DNA from: Neckera pumila
Lineage: Eukaryota > Streptophyta > Bryopsida > Hypnales > Neckeraceae
Assembly (NCBI GenBank): GCA_963969595.1
Contig: OZ018408.1
Location: 2,790,001 to 2,854,000, forward strand
DNA length: 64,000 bases
Direction: 5' to 3'
Shown piece after piece: positions 1 to 13,100 of this stretch. The position numbers and the translations under genes are program-made. The notes beneath the pieces were generated by a model that made no database searches, was not told the origin of the DNA, and saw nothing but the letters and a program-made list of their open reading frames with translations. How positions within the stretch are numbered: position 1 is the stretch's first letter; the number at the start of each line of letters is the position of its first letter.

Positions 1-1612
1 CATAATATCAATTATATCTTTTTATAGCATGAAAAATGAGGAAAAACAAATCTAACTTATGAGATTGCTAGATGGAAGATTGATTGCTCAATGTACCAAG
101 CATCATTTCTACATGTAGCACCATCAAATTTTGTTCCTATGAACTTCTAGATGGAGTTGTATATTCACACAAAAAAACTTGCATACTTCATTTATGTTTT
201 GAATAATTATATATTAGCAAGTATTATTTAATGAATGAAAAAAGACACTGCAAATAACTGTTATAAAAAATGCAAAAAAATGCAAATTGCAATGGTAAAA
301 ATGTTCTAATAAATAGTTAGTATTCTTTCTTTTTGTTTTAATTTTCAAAATTTCAAAATATTGTTCCAACTTTAAGAACTATGTGTTTTTGTTTATTGGA
401 TGGTTTATTGGCTGTGATTTTAATTAGGATTCTTTGGTTCACAATTTTCTTTGCGTTGTTTCTTTTTTGCTTGCTATTTCTTGCTTTGTCCAGCCTTACA
501 ACTTGGCTATTTTGTATTGTGGTTTTTTTTAATGCAGTGGACTTTCTCCATTTGTTCAAAAAAAATAAAAATGGTCATAGTCTACAAAATAGAACTCCTC
601 ATAATTTTCACCTTGTTCATAGAATTGATTCATTTTAATGTTTCATCCATTTAAGTAGGTATTCATCTATTTAATCTAGTTAGATTAAATGTTTTGACGC
701 CTCAAGGCCTAACAACTTTTTGATAATAGAAGTTTTCAGTAAATTATTCCACTTTGATATTCTTTTGCATAAGAATGTGCTCAAATTTTTTAAATTTTAC
801 CATACAAAAGGAAAGATTCATTTGTGTAGTCTACATGGAATTAATTGTGAAAATATCGACCATTGGATTTTGAGACTATAAATTTTTTGGATGATCAACT
901 TTTTTAGCCAAAAATGTAGTTATGGAGGAAGAGAAATTAGAAGAAGATGAAGAATGCTTTTCGATCCCTCCAAATTTTTTTATTGAAATCTGAGGTTGAT
1001 ATAGCATTTTTAAATTTAAAAAAATTTAAATTAAAACTCTTTCTAAATTGAATACATTTTCAAACAAAAGGAGTAGAAAGCCAAAAATCACCAAATTTGA
1101 TTGTAAAGAATTTTAAAAATTCATGTATGCATGATGTCATAAGCATATTGTTTGGAACAACTTCAAAAATATTGTAACCATTTAAATTATTTTTTGTTCT
1201 TAATCACATCAAATTCAGTAGTCTAATTATAAAATGGCTAAAAATACAAAATGATAATTTTTTTCTCTAGACCCAATTTGTTTGTGCAGAGTACAGATTA
1301 GAAGTGTCCTGGAACATGTTTTTTCTCCATCCCTACTATTCTTCTCATTGGAAAAAAATGTATGCTCGCTCCTTTATTCTATTAGCCTACATTTTTGGAA
1401 AAAAGAATTTAGTACTTCCTACATTGAAATTTTAGCCTTGCTATTGGAAACTTCCATTCTAATGAATCAAAGATTTATGAACAAATCAATCTATAAAGTA
1501 ATAAAAGCTTATAAATGTATTAATAAGCAAAAGTCTCAAATTACCAAATTTTCTCAATATTAAACATTTATTATCATCTAAATAGAAGGTCAAAGATAAT
1601 GTGAGACTGCAA
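1..1612. other. AT-rich intergenic sequence, no gene seen
   Basis: AT-rich sequence with many homopolymer runs. The short open frames here are low-complexity and Phe/Leu/Lys-rich, with no recognisable motif. I see no RNA gene and no repeat border before the MITE that starts at 1,613. Confidence 0.6.
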
Positions 1613-1899
1613 CATTAGAAGAGATTTGAGGCCTCCAAGAACCCGTGAGTTATACTGCGTTTTTAGACTGCGAGAATGCAGGAAAGCTGCTGGTTGATGT
1701 GGTCAAGATAGTGCCACGTCACTTTTTCAAAAAAAAAATTCTTTTTACTTGAAATGATATTTGGGAGAGAATTTTTTTATTTTTTTATTTTTTTTGAAAT
1801 TTTTTTTTTCTGACAGCCCGTACCGACTGTTCACAAATTTGGCCAGATTGGGGAACGGGCTTGAATTGGCCCTCCAATGCCCTCAAATCTCTTCTAATG
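1613..1899 (-). mobile_element. MITE family A, copy 1
   Basis: A 287-bp non-coding element bounded by near-perfect inverted ends, CATTAGAAGAGATTTGAGG on the left and its complement on the right. Inside are a 'gcgttt...gcagg' block, a 'gtggtcaagatagtgccacgtca' type block, an A/T-rich centre and a 'cagcccgta...aacgggc' block, in the same order as in five other copies. Orientation is assigned relative to the copy at 6,619. The flanks show no convincing target duplication. Confidence 0.8.
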
Positions 1900-2557
1900 A
1901 TTGTCTCATTTTAACGATTATAGCCTTAACCCCTAAAGTTCCTTGACTATGTTCTCACCAAAAATGCTCTAAAACTGCCATTTTGAGAACAAGTACCAAA
2001 TTTTTGAAAAATATCTTTTTTGGACACATGTAACCGTAGGATCTTGTAGTAATCTGGTTTGAGAATGTGTAGAAAAAGTTTCAAAAATTTCCAACGTATA
2101 GATTGGAAGACATTAGTGTTTGAAGTGGCAAAAGTCCTTTTTTTGGCCTTAAAAAATACCGGGCAGCTGCACTTCACAAGGTCAAATTATTATGAAAAAA
2201 ATTCTAAAATGGTTGTGCTTCTTTGGATTAATTTTTCAGGGCAAGTTGGCTACATGCTTGAAAATTTTCAGATTCTTTGAAACTGTTTAACATATAGGAA
2301 AAAAATAGTAAGTAGAAAGAAGTAGAGAATGGTTCAAAACACGAAATTGTTAAGAAGTTAAATATGGAATTGAAAAATGCCAATCCCAATGGTTGCAATG
2401 TTGTAATAAACAGTCTACATCCTACAATTTTATGTTTTGTGAAAATTGAGTGAAATAAACAACTTCAGAGTTTATTTTAGAATAGACAATCCATAACTGC
2501 CCGCAAACTAAAAATCCTTGTAACGTTTGACTCATTGATCCAAATGGAATGATTCAA

Positions 2558-4565
2558 CTCGGGGGGTGCTGTGCCTTAAAAAAATAAGGATATATGAGCG
2601 ACCAACCACTATTTTATAGGGGGCTATTACTTTTTTTTTTTTTTTTTTTTCACATGCTACAATTATGTAATTTTCTAATTTGGGTTAATAGAGAAGGGGC
2701 TTGCATTACTTACAATTCCAATTTTCTATGAATAAATGATATGGTAAATTAGATTGAAAAATTATTCTACTATAATTTTGGCCCAAAATTGAATGGGGTG
2801 GTTTGGTTTAGGGAATGTTCTCGACATATATAATGCAGCATGGACCCAAAAAATGTTGAGAAAATTTCAGGCCAACGACAATTTAAGTTACAACGAAATT
2901 TGACAGAAGAAAGCTTTTACTCCAAAAAAAACTTTGGTGTCACCCTTTACTTGATATCTCACAAGATTCATTCTCATGTGGGAGCTGTATTAGGACACAC
3001 ATCAAACATAGTTTTCGTACACAATGATGGAGTAAGAAAAATAATGCTCATTGTGTTTACAAACACAGTGAATGGGACCAAAGTTAGCATTGCCAAAGAC
3101 TATGCGCATGCGCAAATCCGCATAAGTATTGCTGGAGTTGCAAAAAAACGGACTGAGTAGCTCCGGCCGCCCCACATCATCCTCCACAGAGTACAATCTG
3201 ATCTTGTAATTGAGCGCCATCATCCACGCCCCTAAACCCTGCGTTCAACAAATCAAATCTGTCATTACACCACGCAGCACATCTGGATCCAGAACACAAG
3301 AGCAACACACCCTAAACCCTGAAAGGTAAACCACAAATTAACAAGAGCCTGAAGACCACAAGACAACCGCAATACAAAACCCTACGTTGCCCAATTCAGA
3401 GACTAGCAATACCTCAAAGCAGCAGGTGCCAAGATGATCGCAGCGACCCCAGGCACCATGTGACACTGTCACGCAAGAAAAAGACACAGAAAAAACAATT
3501 CCCCAAACCCTGAAGTCGTAAAGCCTAAAATCAAAACACAGATCTGCACCAAACCGTGACGGATTTGCAACAAAACGTAACGAGGGCTGCTTGGGGATGC
3601 TCCCAATGAACCAACCGTAGCCAAACAACAAAATTGATTGCACAAACCGTAGCCAAACAACAAAATTGATTGCACAAACCCGTAGCCAAACAACGAAATT
3701 GATTGCACAAACCGTAAACCCTACAGGCACAACACAGATCCGCCCCAAACCGTAACGAGGGCTGCTGTGGGACACTCGAAACTGAACGGGCGCACAAACC
3801 GTAAACCCCGTATCCAGCAAACTGAGGTCCTTGCACAAACCCTCCACCTCGTCCAAAGCAAATTGATTGCACAAACCCTCCACCTCGTCGACAGCAAACT
3901 CAGGTCCTTGCACACGCCACGGCCGGATTCTTGCACACGTCGGAAGATTGCACCCAGTCCCGACCAATTGAACAAACCCTAAACCTCTTCCTTGCAAACT
4001 CAGACGCAACGGTCGGCTTCAAGTGAACTGACCCCTAAGCTGAGTTGAGCCAGATTGCCCTGACCACTAAGCCGAAAACCCCATCACTGAGCCAGATTGA
4101 ACTGAACCCTAAGCGCAGTAAACCATCACTGAGTACCCTAAACGAGATCTGCACAATCTTGTATTCTGTAATATTAAATCATACTCCGTATTAACTTACA
4201 GTAGTCAGACCCTAAATTATGTATCCATGTACACTGTATAACACTTAGTTGTAAGAGTAGTTAAGTCACTGTAGGAATCCGAGAGTCTTACATGAACTAA
4301 GATGTATATTTCCTATAGTACAATAAGCAATTTCAGACATTTGGCCAAAGAATTTAATATAAAGGGGGCTATTTTAGTACTACTGCATTTTCTAATGGGG
4401 CCTATTATTCCATACCCTATAGTACTTTAAAGACATCCAATGCCATATTCTATACCCTATAGTACTCTAAACTCTTTTATAATTTTTAGCCCAAATGAAT
4501 AAAAAATACCCTATCATTTTTTCGCTCATAGTTTGCTAATCCGCCCGATGACTACACCCCCCGAG
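2558..4565. mobile_element. 2.0-kb TIR element with 8-bp target duplication, carrying a GC-rich passenger
   Basis: It begins CTCGGGGGGTG and ends CACCCCCCGAG, and is flanked on both sides by TGATTCAA (2,550-2,557 and 4,566-4,573). It interrupts a TTAA element, and the uninterrupted relatives at 26,464 and 42,066 give the empty site. An 8-bp duplication is typical of hAT-type elements, though the terminal bases are not the usual hAT CAGGG. The interior at about 3,000-4,150 is GC-richer, with many ACCCTAAA/AAACCCTA motifs and tandem repeats. On the minus strand a 73-codon frame from 3,223 starts with two Met codons just downstream of these motifs. It may be a captured promoter and first exon, but I do not recognise the gene. 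Confidence 0.75.
3615..3711 (+). repeat. Tandem repeat, about 32 bp x 3
   Basis: Three near-identical copies of a 32-33 bp unit beginning CCGTAGCCAAACAAC lie inside the 2.0-kb element. Related diverged blocks (for example CAAACCCTCCACCTCGTC, twice, at about 3,838-3,888) continue to about 3,925. These repeats create the long minus-strand open frames seen here. Confidence 0.85.
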
Positions 4566-4864
4566 TGATTCAAAGCTTTCTACATATATATAAATCTAAT
4601 AAATCAAATTCAAATTTTTGTTATTGAAAAAAGTGACTTTTTTTTATCTGCCCGGACCTCTCGAGTTGAGAAACAAACAACATATTAGGCCATAACTTTT
4701 GAATCGTACTTCAAAATGTCATGAAATTTGGTGCATACAAAAGATATTCCTCATCCCCACCTTCTATAAAAACTTCAGCCCAAAATGTGCAAATCTCCAG
4801 TCACACGTACTTGCCCAAAATTTCTAAGTTGCCAAAGAACGCATGTTGGTCCTTTAGGGGTTAA

Positions 4865-6618
4865 GATTGTACTTTACAAAATATTGAGAGTTGTTTCATT
4901 GTACTAAGAATTTGCCCGTGAAAATTTGAAGAAAATATACGGTGTCCTCCTAGTCCTTCAAGGGTTAACTATCCCTTTTGATATAGAATAAAAAAAATTC
5001 TAATTTTTGCAATATTTATTAAAATGACCTTAAACAAAGCTTCATATAAATATTACAATATTTGGCATCCATCTTAAGCAACTCATATAAGAATTCTAAA
5101 TTGAACACAAGTTGTTTTAGTTTTATAAAAACATGAAGTGGATTCTTACTCCTTAAAGAAAGAATACCTAAATGCTCAAGGTATGACATTCTGCTACAAC
5201 CACACTTTGACGTTAAATAGAATTTTGTCAAATTTAGGTTTTTTATTTTTAGATGGTTTTATACATTTTTAGTAGTTATAGATGAGTATCCTAAAGTTAA
5301 TTTACATACCACAAAAATTATGTGAAAAAAAAATCTATGAAACTACTTTTGAAGATTTCAAGTAAAGGTGTTTATTACAAATCATAAATTTTTAGTGTCC
5401 ACGAACCTTAGAAATAGATTTATTACTAGGAAAAATGTCAATGGAAACTCTTTCAGAAACCTTCAAATTGTTTTGTGGTTTTGTTTGTCCTATCTTTTGA
5501 CTTAATCTTTTCATCAAGACCTCAATCTTATATTATGCATGTAAAAAGAAGATTCACAAAAATTCTATTGATCTTTAGTGGAAAATCCTTTGTAATCAAA
5601 TATTAGATTTGTTCAATGTGTTTGTGAATTCTTTTTGTACGTAATGCATAGCACATTTGTTGAAGATTATACAATTGTAATTCAATATAAATAGCAAAAC
5701 TTATCAAAAGTTCGTCTTATTGCTTTGTTTACATAAATTTTAAAGAAGTTCAAAAAAGGCATTACACATCTAGAGGTTAATCTCATTGCAATGGATCCTC
5801 TTGTATTGTATTAACATCTAAATGCTGAGGCACAAAATTTTGGCGTTGACAATATTTTGAAGTTCAATAAAACCTAACTACTTCAATATTTTTTGGAGGT
5901 TGTATTTATGAAAAATTCTATTTGAAGTCTAATTTGTGCATCAAACATTTGCATTTCAATATAGATGAGTATGATGTTCCTATTCAAGATTTTGTAGAAG
6001 AATGTCCATTGCAAATATTCATTTCCTAGTGTTGAGGGCTCTTAGAAATGAGCCTCAAATATACACTATCTTGGAGCAAAAATCACATTAAAATTCATTT
6101 AAAAAATTGTAGAATAGATTTTGAGAAGCCATAAATTGATTGAGGTTTTGCATATTATTCCCTTTAACTTCATATTTTTTTGGTGACCAATGTTTTAGAT
6201 TGGACATGTGAAAATAATTTTGGAAGGCTTCAAATTACTTTCATTGTTTTAACACCCTCACAATCAAACAATATAATCTTCCAATCCATGATTGGTATTC
6301 TTTTGTTTCCATTTTCCACGTAATCTCCTACAAGTCTAGTTTCAATTTGCAAAATTATAATTCACATTATTTCGATAAAACTTATCAAAAGGTTGGCTTT
6401 TTGTTCAATTTAGAGCAAATTTCTAGAAACTCATAAATGGCCTTAGTCATTTAGGGATTAAATTAATAATAATAATAATAATAATAATAGATATTTCTTC
6501 TGAACCCCTTAGCACTCAGACCTCCCAAATCTAGATGGGCTTCACTGATTGTATACCTTTTCATTAATCCAAATTAATGTTTGACTTTGAAGAAAACCAC
6601 TTTATGCATGATGAATTT
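4865..6618. other. AT-rich intergenic sequence, no gene seen
   Basis: No supported gene. A stray 'cttcaagggttaac' near 4,957 resembles the right end of a TTAA element, but no partner end is visible. An (AAT)n microsatellite of about nine units lies near 6,463-6,488. Confidence 0.55.
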
Positions 6619-6917
6619 CATTAGAAGAGATTTGAGGGCATTAGAGGGCCATTTCAGGCCCGTTCCCAATGCTATCCCAATTCTATGAATAGTTGGTATG
6701 GGCTGTCAAAATTTTTTATTTCAAAAAATAAAAAATAAAAAAATAACCCAAAATATCATTCTAAGTAATTTTTTTTTATTTTTTATTTTTTCAAAAATGA
6801 CGTGGCATTCTCTTGACCACGTTAGCCCAGCAGCTTTATTGCATTCCACAGCGTAGGAACATTGTGGGAACGCAGGATAACTTGCGGGCTCTTGGAGGCC
6901 TCAAATTTCTTCTAATG
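6619..6917 (+). mobile_element. MITE family A, copy 2
   Basis: A 299-bp element with the CATTAGAAGAGATTTGAGG type inverted ends. The order is reversed relative to copy 1: the 'aggcccgttcccaa' block comes first and the 'gacgtggca...gaacgcaggataac' block last. The flanks GATGAATTT and GATGAAATT could be a diverged 9-bp duplication, but the other copies do not support that size. Confidence 0.8.
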
Positions 6918-7400
6918 GATGAAATTGAGGTAAATGAGATATATTCATAAAGATATAAGCAAGAATATGCAAAAATGCAAGAAAGATTTGGACGTATAGG
7001 AATTAGTTACTTTTCATTTGGTTTAAATTTAATGATTTCTAATACAAGGAATAAATCTAAACTCACTTTTTTTCCCCAAATGCTGGAATGATTGGTTCAG
7101 TTAATTGTGAATGCATTGTACTACCTAACTGGACCAATTGGCTAATTGCAACACTAATTTCGGCTCTATCCGATCAGTCCCTCACAAAACTATCTTCAAG
7201 AGTGGCCTTGTGTTTCAAAAAAAACTAAAAAATTAAAATCCATCATCAAGAGTTAGTGGCAGCCTGCCATGAAACTCTACCTTTTTGTGTCATATTTTGA
7301 AATCTGGGTCCACCTGACAAAACCCGCATGCCTCCGCTCCTACCAACCTAAACACCTCTTCTACCCACCCTATTGCCAGGATGCAATTCGTGGATGATAC
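6918..7400. other. Intergenic, no gene seen
   Basis: Mixed-composition sequence between the MITE and the foldback. No ORF of note and no recognisable motif. Confidence 0.5.
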
Positions 7401-7691
7401 CTGAAGAGAAGAAAACTCATCGGGAACTACCCCCCATTGTGTCAGTGTTGTTGCAATACTATTTCATAGGGCCCTGTTTCATAGGGCCCACAGTCTAATA
7501 TAGAAACTTTACTATTACAATATTGAGACAGTATTGCAACAGTATAGTTTCAAAGGACCCATTGAAACTATATTGTTGCAGTACTGTCTCAGTACTGTAA
7601 CAGTAAAGTTTCTGTATTGGACTGTGGGCCCTATGAAACAATACTGTTTCAATAGGGGGGTACGTTCTTGATGAAGGTAGCCTCTCTTCAG
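7401..7691. repeat. Long foldback (inverted repeat) element
   Basis: The left arm starts CTGAAGAGAAG and the right arm ends with its complement, CCTCTCTTCAG. The inner arms (about 7,487-7,550 and 7,557-7,636) are strongly complementary with scattered mismatches and a very short loop near 7,553. The left arm has an extra copy of CATAGGGCCC. It can be read as a snap-back MITE. A transcript would form a long, imperfect hairpin like a young plant miRNA/siRNA precursor; there is no evidence of expression. Confidence 0.75.
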
Positions 7692-8480
7692 ACTACTGAA
7701 TGTTATGCTGGGGCCTGAAATTGATTGAATCTAAATTACACTTAATGGCCAATTGTGCTTTTTTTTTTGTCATCTTTGACACAATTGTGCACCATAAGTT
7801 AATTTTTTGGTTAAGGTGTGTACATTGCATAACATTCAATAGCTTGAGTTGATGCTGCCTTGGTTCTACAGTGATGGTGTGCCTCTACATTCTCCACCTG
7901 TCTAATTCATCAATAGTTACTGATGAAGCACTGTTGGGGTATGGAATATACCACACCTATCACTCTAGAGCTACTGAATGTTATGTGATTTTCTCCCGAT
8001 TTTCTTGGTGACAGAGAAAATAGTTTTTTCTTTTCTTTTCTTTTTGACACAAATGAAACGGAAAAAAATAGTTTGTTTCATTGCGAGGCTCATTCATTGC
8101 AAAGTGAGCAAAACTCAAGTCAGGGCTATTCATTGCAAAGTGAGTAAAACTCAAGTCAGGGCTATCTTGGCGGGCTTTTGTGACAAGTTGCCAATCAGTA
8201 AAAACAAAAATCTGATTTTGATAATTGAGAGACAAAAATAATATTTCAATCAGTCAAAGATGTGCTGTAGATGAACTCGGTTCCTATTAGGAAATTTCCA
8301 CCAAGTATAGTTTAATTCGTTCCAAGGAGATCAATCAAATAGGATTGATTCCTTTTAAATTACCTAATGGGCATTGCAACCTAAGAAATAGAAAGTAATT
8401 CATTAACTACATGCAAATTTATTATCCTCGCAAATAAATCTAATTGCATGATTTTCCACTCCACTCTTAATGGCCACAAG
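7692..8480. other. Intergenic with short repeats
   Basis: The motif ACTGAATGTTATG occurs just right of the foldback (about 7,694), again near 7,972, and inverted near 7,837. This suggests remnants of the foldback's flanks or of a related element. No gene seen apart from the 37-bp tandem duplication listed separately. Confidence 0.5.
8088..8160 (+). repeat. Direct tandem duplication, 37 + 36 bp
   Basis: Two adjacent copies of a unit containing CATTGCAAAGTGAG and AAAACTCAAGTCAGG, differing at about two positions. This is a simple local duplication. Confidence 0.85.
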
Positions 8481-10130
8481 GGTGAAGTGATTATCCAATT
8501 TGGACTCTTTTATCTTCAACTCAATCTTTCTCCAAATCAGGATGTCACAAGTACAACTTGACGGTCTTCCTGGATCTTCAATTTGGCTTGGTCACTTGTC
8601 CTCTACTTTAGAAACCACCAACTTCTTGTCTACCGATTTGACTTGCTTATTCCTTTTCTCACAAATTAACTCCGTATAACTCTCACACATGCAGAATTTA
8701 CATTTATCTCTAACCAACTTGGAATCACTCCTTGGTTTTTCAACAACATTCATTTATTCTAATACTCACTCCAATTAGGTAGATGTCACCTCTCAGTTGC
8801 AGATACAACTCAAAGATCAAAGATAAACAACATTCAAACTTTATCACCTAATTTTATATTTCATCACTCACAGCATACTTAATTCTCTTTAATCAACTTA
8901 CACTTGAGACTTATATTCTTAATTCCTATTACTTCATCTTAACACCAAATTAGAACTGCTCTCAGCTTTTCCTAACAAAATGACAGATCAAACTAAATTT
9001 GAGTAGACACACATTCAGTTACTTTCACGCATAAAATATCAGCACATCAGAACTTCACTCAGTATGACCAGTCGCTCGACAATACAGTAACTCTCAACTA
9101 CAACGACACACATAAGACATTCAGCACCAACCCAAATTGTAACTAGATTTTGATAAGAACTACGCCTCAGTTACAATTCCAAATGACTCTCAGCTTATTC
9201 ACAGCCAACCATGTCACACTTGCAAATTAATTCAAGTACACAAACTCATATGCACACTCAAATCAACATCCACCTGGACTGAAAATATTTTGCATTAATT
9301 CCCGTTTGGTGATCATATCACCTTTTACAGCTTATAGTTTTACTACACCGCTAACCTTTCACAGATTCTTCCTCCCACATCGTATCTCATATATATCAAC
9401 TTTGTAAACTTAAAATTCTAACACACTTTCGCACACCGCTCATTCTCACACTTCCGGACTACAATCAGACTCCACATAACTCCATAATTTCCACTCAACT
9501 TCTGATCTGGCACACCCTTGTGCGACTGCAGATTCAATTTAACTTCACTCCATCCCGACTTGGACAGTAATACAAACTTCCACACACTCCTGGATCACCT
9601 TCGTAACACAGCAGGATTAACACTCCATCACATCCAAGCACCAACTTGGGACACACACATCTACTCACAAATGCTCAAAAGTTGCCTCACTTGCTGGACG
9701 CACACAAAAATCTCTCAAAAATAGTGGGGGCCTAAAAATGAATTCCAACCCCTACTAATAGGAAGGACAGAACGCTGACAGTTACATCAACTGGGAAAGA
9801 CGGCCAACTGCCGACCCCTTCCAACTTGCAAAATCCAACCACCTTGCATCCAACTCGGTTCAATCCTTACAACAGCTGCCAACTAGACTGACACTATACA
9901 CCGAATTGGAAACACACATACATCTGACTCCTACTTGGTTTTATGGTCACTATTACATCCCAACTACCACCCAAAACTGTACCCCATATTTAAACAAAAC
10001 ACTGCAAAAAAACAAATTGGAACTTAAACTTCAAAATAAACCTGCAAAACTCAACAAAAGACACACAAACATACCATCAAAAATCAAGATCATTGGCCAA
10101 ATGTTCCATCTACATGTGCCATAGATGAAA
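8481..10130. other. G-poor, A/C-rich stretch with no supported gene
   Basis: For about 1.6 kb the + strand is clearly rich in A and C and poor in G (runs of 'ccaa', 'cacac', 'aacac'), unlike the sequence on either side. Open frames are short and Thr/His/Asn/Pro-rich as the composition dictates. I see no domain, splice pattern or border. It could be a skewed segment of an unidentified transposon. Confidence 0.5.
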
Positions 10131-13100
10131 ATATGTATTACATAACCAATGAGCCGTGCTAGCGGTGAATAGCTAGGTTATTGTACATAACCGATTGTAC
10201 ATTTTTCAATCACAACCTTTGATCTTTATGATCTAAGGGTGTAGGATGCAAGTTGAAAGGAAAGAAGGTTATGAGTTGCAACTTGTAATGGCAATGATGA
10301 TCAGTTGCCAATGGGACGGTGCTATGTTAGCATTGAAAAGTCAAATACTGGTTATGTAAGAGACCACTTTAGTGGCAATAGTGAGAGCAAAAGCCATGCA
10401 GACTGCCGCAATTTTGTTTCGGACTAATTCTCACAAAGATACACTTTTGCTAGATTTGTGTTTTGTTGAATTGACCTGGTTTGCGCCAGGCTTTGCGTTC
10501 AAGTTTTGCATGCGGTTAAGCGTAAATATAGATTTGCTTAACCATGAATCAATCCGACGTCCATATTTTGGACAATGAACAGAGGGCTTTGAGGCAGTGT
10601 TTCATCCAACTAAGTTCTCATTCATTTAATATAATACTTGAATCTAGAAAAGACAACCTTTCACAGTGACCAAATTCAGTTGAACAAACACCAATAGAAT
10701 TTGCATAAAAATAGCGGAAGTTGAATCAGTCACATGCTAGAGAAATACTTATGAGAAGATTCTCAAGAACATGCATGGAGGTCGTTGCAAGAAAGGCTTG
10801 TCCTTTTTTTTGGCCCCTTGGCCTTGGACAAGTAGTTTTTTGCTCATAACTTTGGATCTTATGTCCATTTTCTATGAAGTTTGAAATGAAGGTACATGTA
10901 GTAGTTTCAGACATTGAGTAATTTTTTTTTAATTTTTAAATTATTTTACTATTTTTCAATTGCCCTGATTGGATGTCTACCTTGTCCATTTGGAGAGGGG
11001 GGGTTTTAGTACTATTTCTAACCCATAAATGCAAATTTGAAAGTAAAAATTGGAAGACAAGGAGTTCTATTAAAGTTACACAAACCTACAAAGAGATTTT
11101 CAAAAATAGTAAAATGTCTACCTTTCACATGTGCTCAAAGTGCACTACCTTTGCACACATACAGAGAATACGATTTTTTTTTCCAAAGATGAAAATGGTT
11201 GAAAAGAAGCATCTTTAAGTTGGAAAAAATATCTTTCGGGGGGAGAATTTTTTGAAACTTTTTACCATTTTTCTAAAAACAAAATCCCAAAGTGTCTATA
11301 TTCTTGTATTTTTCAATACTCTTTAACTATGCATAACTTTTAGAGATAAGTTTTTCTAGGTCTAAATTTTTACATATGTGCTTTTTTGAATGTTTACAAA
11401 TTATTCATACTTTATTTTATTTTAAAAAAATTTATTCTAAAAGGTACAAAACTCCAGTACTAAAGCCATTTTGAGCCAATATTATTAAGCCTTTTTTGCA
11501 ACTACCTACGAAAGATCCCCAAAGCTGGTGATTTTATGCGCCACCTGCAGCATTGCTGTGTAGAACTTGAGGGAGGCAATGCGAATGCATCAATGTCACA
11601 AAGAACAACATAGTCTCCAGTAGGGCATGCTACGCTGCATTCTATGAAAAAAAGTCATGTGTCCTTCACAACGTTGTCATGCACGGTCTATCATGTCTAC
11701 AAAGATAGTTCAAATGCTAGCATTTTTATCTCCTCCCCTTTCTATCATAACTTCTCTACACCTATAACCATCATTGCATGGTATAACTTACTTGTTGCAT
11801 CAAAATGTAATAGTTGTAGAATGGCAAAGCGTTGGATTCAATGTTAGCATCGCATGCATACAAGACGTAGCCTAAGATATAGTTTGAGACTTTATGACAT
11901 ATTCGGAGACATAGTATGAGATCTTAGGACACTTGTGGAGACATCTATGGAGACTTTAAGGCGTTTTGAGAGAAATAACTTGGAGTAAGATTGTCTTCAT
12001 CTCTATTCAAAAGCAAACTTGTACCTTATGCTATTCGACAAGCGTTTCATTACATTCACTAGGAGCTAAGATGTTTGGTGAACAATGCATGATATATTCT
12101 TACATGCCTAGCACCCTTGTACATGCCCTCATGCCATATTTACAAAGAGATCAACGTCCACCACGTACAACTTTTGTGTGACCTCATACACAACGATAAA
12201 TACCATAGACGTACATAGTCACTACCATTCTCTTTTTCAGTCTAAGCAGACAACGTCTCCCTCTAGATTTTGGAGAAGACATGGATGCGGAATGACACAT
12301 GACTATGGCAGGAGAAGAAAGGTTCAAACAAGGTAGTTGTTGCATTCTCTAGAAATAAACAATGCAATAAGTTGTCTTTCAAATACTAATAAGAAAGCTC
12401 TGGACATGGCAATTCACTAAGCAATCCACATAATTGTACATGCATATCACATAAGCAATCATAAACATGGCAGTAATGTCAAGCTCAGCATCAAGAACCA
12501 CTACCTTTATCCCCTCGATGAATGTCTAGAAGACACTGGTACTCTTCAAGGAGACATAGAGGTGGACAACCCACTTTAGATCCTCCTGACATCCTACCAG
12601 ACGTTTGCGTGCTGCCTCGATGAAATGTAATTTTTGTATTTTCATTATCCCATATGATTTATCTTCCCTCCTACAACTCCATTTATATAAAGAGCTTATT
12701 TTTTCTTCTCTTTACGATCACATCAAGTGGCTTTTCAGGCCATGTGACATAACTGCCAAATATGCTATATTATGTATGGCATATTATATATGGTGTATGG
12801 TATATTATATATGGCATATTGTATAGAATATACTATGTACGGTGTTTTGTGTATGATGTATGGCATGCTGTATTGGGCATTATGAAATGCACAAGCGCAT
12901 TATGTGGGACACGTGTAACTGTCCATAATAACATCATACTAATTGTTGCAAGAGGTTTTCATGGTGAAATGGAGATGTCTACATTAAAGTCAACTTCAAC
13001 GTCAAAAACGGCTAGACATTTGAGGTGACACCTCAAAATACGTCTCAAAAAATGTTTGGACATCTGATTGGAAAGTATGAAACTTAGACATCTTGAAAAA

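Larger units (their letters stand above)
1926..4864 (+). mobile_element. TTAA-flanked TIR element 1, split by a later insertion
   Basis: The left end reads TTAACCCCTAAAG at 1,926 and the right end reads CCTTTAGGGGTTAA, closing at 4,864. Removing the insertion at 2,558-4,565 and one 8-bp duplication leaves about 923 bp, close to the 932-bp uninterrupted copy at 26,464. The two share internal blocks in order, such as the 'acatgtaacc' block near the left end and the 'cgcatgttggtcc' block near the right. There is no coding capacity, so it is a non-autonomous DNA transposon. TTAA at both ends fits piggyBac, Kolobok or Sola3 type target choice. Confidence 0.85.

Noticed and set aside
2629..2651. 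Poly-T run as a pol III or retroposon terminator
   Set aside because: It lies inside the 2.0-kb TIR element, with no pol III gene in front of it on either strand.
3338..4009. 223-codon minus ORF
   Set aside because: Created by the 32-bp tandem repeats and their relatives (repeated CNQF/VVWLR peptides); not a natural protein pattern.
3231..4150. CCCTAAA motifs as an interstitial telomere
   Set aside because: The motifs are scattered single or double copies, not a tandem array; promoter-type telo-boxes are more likely.
9518..10124. Two ~70-codon ORFs in the A/C-rich tract
   Set aside because: Thr/His/Asn/Pro bias follows from base composition; no stop-depleted frame of meaningful length.
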